A program made the translations under genes and the position numbers. Under the pieces are notes generated by a model, which saw only the letters and a list, made by a program, of their open reading frames with translations, had not been told where the DNA came from and made no database searches. Of a stretch of DNA of 64,000 bases, positions 55,421 to 64,000 are shown in pieces (positions within the stretch are counted from its first letter, which is position 1; every line of letters starts with the position of its first letter). This stretch comes from Diphasiastrum complanatum (lineage: Eukaryota; Streptophyta; Lycopodiopsida; Lycopodiales; Lycopodiaceae), in NCBI GenBank assembly GCA_029204225.1, contig CM055109.1:27160178-27224177 (forward strand), read 5' to 3'.

Positions 55421-57239
55421 ACTCACATTTTTTTTGGGGTTTTTAAGGCCATAGGACGAATAGTTAGGGGAAAAGTTTTAAGGATTGTTATGTTGTCTTT
55501 GATATTTCCACATTATCTCTGATATGTTTATACTAGTTTATTCAGCACGGGTTCAAGGTTTAGCTTTAATCTTTGTTTTTTCTATATCATTCTTTAGGTT
55601 CCTTATTCACACTACTAATTGACTGATTGCGCCAACCAACTATTATCAGAGCTACCATGGCTATCTACGATGCTTCAACTAGTTTTGAATAGCAGGCTGT
55701 TTTGATAGTTTGATAGTATCATTAGCATGCTAATGAATTTTCAAATAAAATTTGTAGTTATAGAACTAATAGATAATTGCATCTATCTAATCATATAGAA
55801 CCAAGTATCAAGTTCCATACTAGTGTGAATCCCTTAAGTTGTAACCTTCAACATACATCATATCTTCCCACATGATCTACTAATTCATGGATTATAATTT
55901 AGAAGTTTGTAAGAGTTGTAGATTTCAGTGCAAGGTTTTTGCTACAATGTTTGTGTTTGCTTGGTAAATCATCCATAATCATAACAAGTAGAGATGTAGG
56001 CTCTTTTTAGCTTATATAAAAAAATGATAGCAAATAAAATGAGAGAAGATAAATAAAAGAAAAAATTTGACTTATTGAGAGTCACATGAATTTGTACAAG
56101 ATTATACATTGATTTGTCGCATATTTTTCAACAAATTTATGTTGAAGGCCCAAGAATTAAGCATGTAAAAATTTGGTGGAATTCGTTACTTCAATTCAAG
56201 AGAGATTGTTGGGGCAAAAAACCCCTAATTTTGCATTCAGAATTGATTGTGTAACAAATCTCATGGGCTTTCTAGCAAAGAGGACTTTATTCCCATAAAG
56301 CCCTCAAGTTTTCTAGCAAAAAGGCTCTTAGGGCATAAATCCCTTGAGCTCTATACTCATGAAGCATATGACATGTCTTAATCAAATCAAAACAAAAAAG
56401 CAAAAATTTAAAAATTATATCATATTTCTAGTCTCTAAAAAAGTTTTAGTGAGAATTGTTCTCAGTCTTTGGGTCACTAACCTTGGGCCGAGGGACACCT
56501 TTATGTGTGGGGTAAAATTGTGGGTGTGAAACATTATGAGTTTGAAAACCCTTGCCCTTGGGGCCCCTCAACGATAAAGGTCCTCAAACACATAATATCT
56601 TGAACTCAAGTCTTTACAGTCAACTCTTTACCCTCGAGTAAAAACTTCAAAAAAAAAAAATCTTCAAGTATCAAAATTGAAACCCCCTCCACAAATTTGC
56701 TTGCTTGGGAAGTCACAAAAGTCCATAGCGAGACATTGACTTGGCCATAAAAGGTTTAAGTTTTAGTATAATATTTCACCATTTATACAATAAATCAATC
56801 TATCAAAGGGATGATACCTAAAACAGCACGTCTTCAATTTGGTCTGGATAAGAATATGTAAAAAAATTTCTCAACTTTCAACACTTTAGGAGCTTGCCTC
56901 GTAGGGCATTAGGAAATTGGTGTTTATGCCAAGTAAGATCTCGAGGAGGCTTTACACACCATCGATGCCCCTCATGGATGTGAAACTTTATCTTATACTT
57001 TTCTATAAGGCAATGTCTAGAAAGCTTTAGTAGCGCTAAGGGTAATTCATGGAGTCTTGGGCCGGAGAGCCTATTACTCAAACTCTTATTGCATAAAAGG
57101 AGTGGGTATTTTGAGAGGCCTTTAATAGGTTATTTTTGACGTTACGTGTAGCCTTATTGAGCTCTTGTGGTGGTTTGGATAATTTTCGAAGTTATGTACA
57201 ACATTTACAATGCTCGATATAACTTGCGGGAATACACTC
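55421..57239. other. No gene seen
   Basis: No gene recognised. A block at 56220-56350 repeats variants of AGCCCTCAAGTTTTCTAGCA / GGGCTTTCTAGCAAAGAGG. Confidence 0.5.
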
Positions 57240-57560
57240 TTACCTTACCATTATGTAAAATCACTTTTAGCATTTTTACAAAGGAAATGGAGCGGCCTCA
57301 TCGAACGTAATCTGCGAGGCAAATTTTTTTTTACAGGCACCTTTCGTCATCCAGAAGGTGCCCGTAAAATTTTTTACCTTTTTTTACACACCTTCCGCCC
57401 GAAGGTGCATGTAAAGAAAATTTACAACAAAAAAAAAAAAGAAAAAGAAATGTAAAAAATGAATTAACGTCATGGAAGGGTGGGGCAGAAGAGCCTCGGA
57501 GCTGGCCCTCCCCCCCCCGTTGAGCCTTCAAGGCACTGCCCTGGGTTTTGGCCCCAGCCC
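57240..57560 (-). repeat. Hairpin-rich dispersed repeat, copy 3
   Basis: On the minus strand: GAGGGCCAGCTCCGAGGCTC, a poly-T stretch, hairpin TTTACATGCACCTTC...GAAGGTGTGTAAA, hairpin ACGGGCACCTTC...GAAAGGTGCCTGT, then GATGAGGCCGC and AGTGATTTTACA near 57258. It has both hairpins and the same ends as copy 1. Confidence 0.75.
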
Positions 57561-57593
57561 AGTGTCATCACGCCACGTGGCACAGGCAGGGCA

Positions 57594-57850
57594 GCCAGAA
57601 ATTTGAAATGCGCCGGTAAAAATCAGCGGGCGCAGCTGATTTTCACGGGCGGGCACCAGGTTGCGTGGTCTGGGGCGGGCGGCCGCAGGAACGGCGCCGG
57701 GCAGTACAGGAACGCCAGGCAGCTAGCCGCAGGTGCTGGGCAGCCCAAGTCACATCGGGCAGGCGTAGGATGGGCGCCAGGCAGATCAAGAATGGTGTTG
57801 GGCAAGGTGCAGGTGGCGTCGGGCACCTCCACACCCAGGCACACACATGT
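57594..57850. repeat. GC-rich degenerate ~21-bp minisatellite
   Basis: GGGCAG/CAGGCAG recurs about every 19-25 bp: GCCGGGCAG, GCCAGGCAG, GCTGGGCAG, ATCGGGCAG, GCCAGGCAG, GTTGGGCAA, GTCGGGCAC. High GC gives long open frames in several phases on both strands, none with protein motifs. Confidence 0.6.
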
Positions 57851-58520
57851 GAGTATATGGGAAAGTTTGTCTATATATTTCCTCATCCCATAAAAACACT
57901 TATGGGATAAATGTTTGGTTGCCCGGACACATGGCGCCCGAGCATTCAATTTTTTTTGTTTTTAAAACATGTGGCTGCGGTGAGGCTGGGGGCAGGCCAA
58001 GGATTTCATATTAACGTAAGTACGTGAATTTTTTAAAATAACTATGCAATTTACGTTATTACGAAATGCATGATAATCGCGTTAACAAAAAATGACGTGC
58101 TAAATCACCGGTGACTGGTTGAGCAAGTAATTTTTGAGAGCTCGATGTGATATCTTGGGCATTAAGTGAAGTTTGGTGGGGTCGCCAAGCTTTTTGAGTA
58201 GTTAAAAAACATAACTAGATTTGTTCTCTTTCTTTTGATAGTATTATCTAGCATATTTTATGATGGGTCTGCCATCTTGGTGGGTTTACCTGAAGAGCAG
58301 GTTTCTAACCGGTAACATGAATATCAACGTTAATAACGTCAGTGTGTCGTCACGTAATAACTTTTAATATTCACAATTTACGTAATTACGAATTTGAAAT
58401 CCATCGCTTGGGCCAAACTGGGGACTGTGTTGAATATGTTCCCCCCCTCCCCAAAAGGTCAATAGCAATGGAAAGAGAATCCAAAACCAACTAAAAGTCA
58501 TGGCAAAGTGTCAAAGACAA
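57851..58520. other. Upstream flank of the NAC gene
   Basis: No gene recognised; contains a few ACGTAA/TTACGT motifs around 58010-58080 and 58330-58400. Confidence 0.45.
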
Positions 58521-58526
58521 TTCCCT

Positions 58527-58543
58527 CTATATATGTGCACGTG
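58527..58543 (+). promoter_or_regulatory. Candidate NAC promoter: TATA box and G-box
   Basis: CTATATATG (58527-58535) is a TATA box; CACGTG at 58538-58543 is a G-box, bound by bZIP and bHLH factors. A CT-rich tract follows at about 58563-58598, as in many plant 5' leaders. If transcription starts there, the leader is about 600 bases. Confidence 0.5.
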
Positions 58544-58899
58544 GTGGAATTTGAGTTGAGGCCTTCTCCTTTTCTTCTTTCTTCTTTCTTCTTTTATTGA
58601 CTGGAAAGCTTCTCTCTCTCTTGCTTTATGTGGGTATATGCTTATTTATTATAGCTAAGATAATGCTGCCTTGCCTGCCTGGTTGTAGTCTGTAGAGACA
58701 TGGTGGCGTACTTGCCTTCAACTCTCTCTTTGTTTATACTAGTTCACTCCCTTCCAGACTCCAGTTGTTTCCATAACAGAGGCATAGATTATCTATAACT
58801 TCTGCGAAGCGCTCAGCAAGAGCTTCTGTCTTTGTCTGGATTCATCAGTATTTGCGTGTGCACAGACAGTTCTTCTACTGCGCAGCTACTGCTCCCATG

Positions 58900-59130
58900 C
58901 TCGGCTGTTGCTGACTTATATTATAACAGTACGTGATCTATCACTCACTCCTGCTGTGTAGTCGTTGCTAGTTTATATTTAAATTACTGCATGATCTTTT
59001 AATAAGTACTGCTATATAATTTTTTAGATTGCAGGGATAGTTACTGATTCATATTTACAGAATCTGATCTTTCAGTCCGGTAGCTGATCTTTCAGTAAGT
59101 CCTGCTATAGACGTCTATAGATTGCAGCAT
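58900..59130 (+). repeat. Leader repeats with splice-acceptor-like ends
   Basis: Three to four diverged units of ~70-80 bp: TGATCTTTCAGTAAGTCCTG CTATA, TGATCTTTTAATAAGTACTGCTATA and TGATCTATCACTCACTCCTGCTGT, each preceded by (G/A)TT(G/A)CT(G/A).TT.ATATTTA. Two end in TAGATTGCAG (near 59030 and 59127), a strong 3' splice-site sequence; the second lies five bases before the upstream ORF. Confidence 0.6.
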
Positions 59131-59131
59131 C

Positions 59132-59182
59132 ATGGTGACGATTTTGATACTTTTTGTTTGGGATAATCTTGCTGAATGGTAA
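59132..59182 (+). promoter_or_regulatory. Upstream ORF overlapping the NAC start codon
   Basis: ATG at 59132 opens a 16-codon frame ([16 protein letters not shown]) that stops at TAA 59180-59182, four bases past the NAC ATG at 59176, in another frame. If it is in the mature mRNA it should lower NAC translation. Splicing at a downstream acceptor could remove it, but none is seen between it and 59176. Confidence 0.5.
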
Positions 59183-60030
59183 AAGTAACAGAAGAAAGTG
59201 AGAAAGCTGCGATGGATTATAAGGCAGTAGGAGTAGGGAGAGGTGTGCCTGCACAGCTGCAGCTTCTTCCTGGGTTTAGGTTCCATCCAACTGATGTAGA
59301 GCTGGTGGTGCATTACCTCTCAAGAAAAGCTGATGCTCGCCCTTTCTCGATCCCAATCATAGCGGAGCTCGATCTCTACAAATTCGATCCCTGGGAACTC
59401 CCAGAAAAAGCTCTCTTTGGGGAGCGAGAATGGTACTTTTTCAGTCCTCGGGATAGGAAATATCCCAATGGAGCACGGCCTAACAGGGCGGCGGCTTCGG
59501 GCTTTTGGAAAGCCACTGGCATAGATAAGCCCATCCATAGCTCCATCGCAGCTGGTGGTCCTCAAAAAGTTGGCGTGAAGAAAGCCCTTGTTTTCTATGT
59601 AGGCAAAGCACCTAGAGGTGCCAAGACCAACTGGATCATGCATGAGTACCGCCTTATTGACGGTGGTGGAAAGCCATTGCATGCCAGAAAAAAAGAATCA
59701 CTAAGAGTAAGAAACTAGACGTACTTGTTAATCATGCATCAGAAAACTGTGGCTGCTAACACGTTCAGTGTTATTTGTTCTTAATGAATTGACTACCAGA
59801 TAGGCGAGAACTCTGATTGACATTGATTTCTGCTTTGCAATTTGCAGTTGGATGATTGGGTTCTCTGCCGAATTTACAAAAGAAGCGTAGGGTCTCAGAA
59901 GCCGAAGCTGCCTGAGCGGAAATTGGCAGCTGACGACGCGTCATGCCTGGAGGATGTGCTGGCCTCTCTACCGGACATCGATCCTTCTCCAGACTTCCTT
60001 CCATTCACAGCAAGTATGTGGCTGAACTAA
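59176..60030 (+). CDS. NAC-domain transcription factor
   Basis: NAC factors are plant DNA-binding regulators of stress, ageing and cell-wall programmes. Exon 1 is 59176-59706, exon 2 59848-60030, with a 141-nt GT...AG intron in phase 0; product 237 aa. NAC subdomains: [19 protein letters not shown] (31-48), B around [20 protein letters not shown] (64-83), [21 protein letters not shown] (84-103), [21 protein letters not shown] (135-154) with [19 protein letters not shown] after the intron. The intron before DDWVLC is the usual second NAC intron; the usual first one, after LPE, is absent. The C-terminal activation region is only about 50 residues, short for the family. AA|GTATGT near 60013 would be a good donor, so a further exon is possible. 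A start at 59209 (MDYKAV) is an alternative. Confidence 0.9.
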
Positions 60031-61160
60031 AGAGCACAAGATAAAGTGCACAGTGCAGAGTAACAATCAAATACAACTCAGTCATAGAAATAAGATGGCA
60101 TTCATGATACAATATAAAACGACCATGAACTAAGTTATCTTCAAAATATACACCCTGATTTAAAGAAAAGGAGGTTACAGTATGTATGAAGGAAAGCTAC
60201 AAATCACAATATATATAAAGTAAAGCTACTGAAATGTATATGAACTGTAAGTGATGTAAGTGGGAAATGGTTTGGATAGTCCATTTTATAGCTGGACTGA
60301 GCTCATAGGTGTGCCAAGGATTGCAGGACACCCTGGACCAGCCTAAGCAATTCTAGGCAATCTCATGTGGGTTGCCATGTCATATGTTATGTGTGGATGT
60401 TTTGATTATCTAAAACCCATTTCTACCTTAATCAAAGCATCCAAAGAATATAAAATTTCTTTCTTTTTCTTCTTTAATTATTTGATCTCTCACGATGTGT
60501 ACCCTTTTCTCACTCACAGTCTACACTTAGCTAAGATTAGTTCTTTAAGTCTTCTTTCTATGTATGACTTATAGATGAAATCTCTATGTGAAATCTCTTC
60601 ATCTTGTTCTAACAGATGAAGAATATTACGACATATTTTAAGAGTAATATTTTGAAGCTCTCCGAAGATAATGTCAAATATATAGACATTCTCTTTTCCT
60701 TCTATGCCCATCAAATATTTGATGAACTTTCTTGTGTGTAGAAGTTGAACTCCATTCTCATGCACCCATCACCAATTGATGAGCATTTTGTTCATACGGA
60801 TATTGTTGGAAAAGAAACCGGTTTGAGTTTATTTTTTTGTTATTCTTCTTCTTCATAGTGATGCTATCCTCAATATCCCTTTCGTTGGTGGCTTCCTTTC
60901 TCTGATATTAATTCTGCTTCGCCATGCTAAGATGTCTTGTCAAGGCTACAAACATAGAAGGTTTAGTGCTTCATGCTTCTAGTACTGCCTTTCATGCAAG
61001 TTGCCATTTCATTGTGTGGGCCCATAGCCTTTTGTATATTATCTTCAAGAGATACCTTTGTGCAAATATGCCCAAAATTTAAGCTACTGCAATCTAGGGA
61101 ATTAGGGAAAAATCATACATAATTCTAGCACAAGTGAGCACAATGTGAAAAAAATCAGAT
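60031..61160. other. NAC 3' flank and unassigned sequence
   Basis: The first part is NAC 3' untranslated sequence. A frame at 60765-60514 (minus: GIEGKENVYIFDIIFGELQN) is protein-like but unrecognised. No LTR for the Copia fragment to the right was found. Confidence 0.4.
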
Positions 61161-61965
61161 CACTAAGATCCAATTTGTCCCTTTGATCTTTGGTTACAAA
61201 GATAGCACATCTTACTCCTTGCATGAAAGATAGGATTGCTTGCCAATCTTTGGGCTGATACGTTGTCACAAAAGATGATTGGACTCTCTAAAAAATCCAG
61301 CAAGTGAAGATCTTTCACCATCCTCTTGATCCATAACATCTCCTTTGTGCATGATGTAAGTGCTTTGTACTCGGCCTCACTAAATGACAATGAGATTTCT
61401 TTGACATCCAAGAGATAGCTCCAACACCTATGAAATAGCATGTGCACTAATGGATTTCCTATCCATTTGATCTCTAGCAAAGTACAAATCTTAAAATCCA
61501 AACAAGTTAGATGATGACCTTCCATAAAGAATGCCATAATCTCTAGATCCCGAGATGTACCTTAGTACTCTCTTACCTAGCTTCCAATGCTCCACACTAG
61601 GATTTTGCATAAATTGGCTTAATCTACCAACACAATAACTCAGATCAGGCCCTGTGATGGCCCAGATATATGAGTGAACCAACTAGTTTCCTATAGAGAG
61701 TAATGTCCTCGAAGGATCTTTCATTACCTCTTATAGTGAGCTTTACATTTGACTCCATAGGTGTATCACAAGACTTAGCATCTACCATATGAAATCTTTT
61801 AAAAATAGAATTAGCATACTTCTCTTCACAAATGAAAGTAGATTGAGAAGATCTAAATACTTCTATTCCCAAGATATAATCTAAAAGACCAAGATCATGC
61901 ACCTCAAACTCCTTGAGTGCAATCTTGATATCATCAATATCTTGATTGTTGCCTCCACCATATAT
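61160..61965 (-). pseudogene. Copia RT C-terminus and RNase H (minus strand)
   Basis: From about 61965 leftward: NNQDIDDIKIALKEFEVHDL, GLLDYILGIEVFRSSQSTFI, YANSIFKRFHMVDAKSCDTP (RT connection), then GPDLSYCVGRLSQFMQNPSV, RVLRYISGSRDYGILYGRSS, and RNase H pieces EISLSFSEAEYKALTSCTKE, MLWIKRMVKDLHLLDFLESP, IFCDNVSAQRLASNPIFHAR. The frame breaks after HARSKM, where HIEVHYH is expected. Everything upstream of the RT YVDD is missing, cut at the junction with the plus-strand Copia. Confidence 0.88.
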
Positions 61966-61974
61966 ATCGTTCTA

Positions 61975-64000
61975 GTTGGAGATGGATCGCGACACGAAGT
62001 AAGCGGCACTGGAGCACATTGGCTGAACACCAAGCAGAGATAGAAGACTGGATGACATCATGTATGTGCCGACACTACAGAAAGATCTGCTATCAATTGC
62101 CAGAATAGCAGATGTAGGCATGTGTGTGACATTCACAGATTAGACATGCAATGTGATTGACGCCAGCTCCAATACGCTCATCACACAAGGCAGACGAAGA
62201 GAAAACCTAAATCACTTGAAGGTACGCCTACCGACAGAGCAGGCTCATCAAGTTTGTGAGTCTACAAACGTTCTATGACACAGGAGACTATGCCATATGA
62301 ACCCACTGGCACTACACAGAGCAAGCCAGCATAACACATTCACAGGAGTGGACATCAAGGATGCAAACCTGACACCCTCTAATGCATGCACCAAAGGGAA
62401 GATGTCACGTACTCCTTTCAAGAAGAATTCCTTCAGAGTGAAGGAACTCCTGGAGCTGATACACTCAGACATTTGCGAACCCTTTGATGTACTATATGTC
62501 GTAGGATCAAGATACTACATCACCTTTATCGATGATTATAGTAAGTTTGTCGTTGTCTATTTTCATCCACAACAAATCTGAAGCTCTTGATAAGTTTACA
62601 GAATATGTGAACTGGGCTAAGAAGTGGAACCGAAAGAAAAGTCAAGCAGATCAGGATTGACAGAGAAGTCCAACCACTTTATTGACTTTTGTAAAAGTCG
62701 TGGTACTCTTCATTGGAAGACATAAGCCTACACACCACAACATAACGGTGTAGTAGAGAGGAAGAATGGGACTCTCATGGAAGCTGCAAGATCAATGATG
62801 GCTTGCTCCAAGACATCAAGATCATTATGGGTAGAGGCAGTAGCTATAGTCGCCTACCTGCAGAACAGGACATGCAAGTCAAGCGTTGCTCACACTACCC
62901 CAGATGAGGTATGCTGGAGAAGCAAGCCAAACCTGGCTCATGTTCGGATCTTCGAATGTGTAGTATACGCACACATACCAGACAAAAAGAGACAGAAGCT
63001 GGACAAAAAGATGGAGCAAGGATTCTTGGTTGGCTATAATATACACTCTGTATACTACAGAGTATACATGCTTGAAACCAATGAAGTGGAGATTGTCAGA
63101 GATGTCAGATTTGACGAGACAAGAATGATGGCTGAAGAAAATCCAATCACCTATGAAGTTCTCAGCAGACAGTACTACGACCTGCCCACATCAACAGAGG
63201 GAACAGACTTTGAGCATCCAGATGATGATACTCAAATTCCAGCTAAACTGAACGATAGTTCAGACAATGAGTAGACTGACATATCGAGAGTACCCAGCAC
63301 ATCGACAATACACCGAGGTCTCGCTATCAGCAGACATGACAAAGACAAAGCAGTTGTTGAGCCTGTATTATCTCCAAGGAGATCTGCAAGACAAAGAAGA
63401 GCACCAATCAGATATATACCTGATAGCTCATCTTCTGCTCCTGTGGATTCAGTAGTGAACCACAAACTTATGAAGAAGCCATCAACTGTCCAGACAAGGA
63501 CAAGTGGATCAAGGCCATGGAAGACGAAATGAGCTCCATGAAACAAAACAAGATGTGGACTCTCGAGCCACTACCAGCCAATAGAAAGACTGTCAAAGTG
63601 GGTCTACAAGCATAAGTATGGACCAGACGACAATGTACTAAGGTACAAAGCCAGACTAGTTGCAAAAGGCTTCTCATAGAGGTATGACATTGATTATATA
63701 GAGACATTTTCTCCTGTTGTGAAGCACACGTCTCTACGCATATTATTTGCATATGCAACTGCCTATGATCTGAAGATCCACATCGTAAACCTTGCTGCAT
63801 GGGGAACTGAAAGAGGAGGTCTACATGGACCAACCACCAGGTTTTATCTACGAGTCACTTGCTAACTATGCATGCAGAATGCATAGAAGCGTCTATGGAC
63901 TGAAACAGTCCGCCAGGCAGTGGTACAAGAAGAAGGATCACACACTTAGATCCTTAGGCTTCCAGTCTTTAATGGCTGACTACAACGTTTATGTAAAAAT
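61975..64000 (+). pseudogene. Copia protease-integrase-RT, running off the window
   Basis: Starts mid-protease: VGDGSRHEVSGTG, DDIMYVPTLQKDLLSIARIA. Zinc domain LCHMNPLALHRASQHNTFTG, CTKGKMSRTPFKKNSF. Integrase core HSDICEPFDVLYVVGSRYYI, TFIDDYSKFVVVYF, then frame changes to KQIRIDREV-type text (second D), YTPQHNGVVERKNGTLMEAA (E; the PQHNG..ER motif), 62777-63274 for the core end and linker. RT starts near 63460: DKDKWIKAMEDEMSSMKQNK, RYKARLVAKGFS, FAYATAYDLKIHIVNLAAWG, YGLKQSARQWYKKKDHTLRS; catalytic YxDD is beyond 64000. Where relatives have DVKTAFL this copy has NLAAWGT, so it is mutated. Several frameshifts. Confidence 0.9.

Noticed and set aside
57480-57949. Long GC-rich open frames on both strands
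   Set aside because: High GC removes stops in all phases; the DNA is a degenerate minisatellite and no frame has motifs.
63232-63833. Minus-strand ORFs over the terminal Copia
   Set aside because: Shadows of the plus-strand integrase linker and RT frames.

Overview
The window looks like nuclear DNA of a land plant. It holds a four-exon actin gene with the standard plant intron positions, a NAC-domain transcription factor gene (a plant-only family) and a DNL zinc-finger gene with a plastid-type leader. These lie in a large mass of decayed Copia, Gypsy and LINE retroelements. The repeat load and an odd PIF1-like helicase remnant would fit a large-genome non-seed vascular plant such as a fern or lycophyte, but that is inference; only 'land plant' is well supported.

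Layout. 1-2.6 kb: end of an LTR element on the minus strand, with a tRNA-Gly-type primer site. 3.2-3.6 kb: a ladder of degenerate palindromes. 4.0-11.2 kb: fragments of host genes on the minus strand (an ABCB transporter piece and an unidentified broken gene), a 407-bp MITE, and Copia-1 (5998-10006). 11.2-16.1 kb: Copia-2, minus strand, inserted about 60 bp past the stop codon of the DNL zinc-finger gene (16140-16703). Both Copia elements keep two LTRs and 5-bp target duplications, and both carry a primer site matching the anticodon arm of initiator tRNA-Met (the Drosophila copia / Ty5 type).

17.8-25.1 kb: an AT-rich island with a 1.5-kb foldback, a GIY-YIG nuclease remnant, a broken but colinear PIF1-like helicase, and a 0.8-kb foldback element at the helicase's amino end. 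27.8-29.6 kb: the intact actin gene (377 aa, minus strand). 31.3-39.9 kb: three copies of one LINE, one nearly full length; their 3' tails run into TC-rich tracts. A near-perfect 143-bp inverted repeat lies at 33.2-33.5 kb.

40-48 kb: minisatellites, a hairpin-rich dispersed repeat (three copies in the window: 26, 42 and 57 kb), a Gypsy integrase scrap and unidentified remnants. 48.2-53.6 kb: a decayed Gypsy gag-pol on the minus strand. 58.5-60.0 kb: the NAC gene with a G-box, a repeat-rich 5' leader and an overlapping upstream ORF. 61.1-64.0 kb: two Copia pol fragments in opposite directions, the second running off the window.

Only three genes look functional (DNL zinc finger, actin, NAC). 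They share no pathway and appear to be isolated host genes in transposon-rich DNA. Coordinates of repeats and pseudogenes were read by eye and can be off by a few bases.
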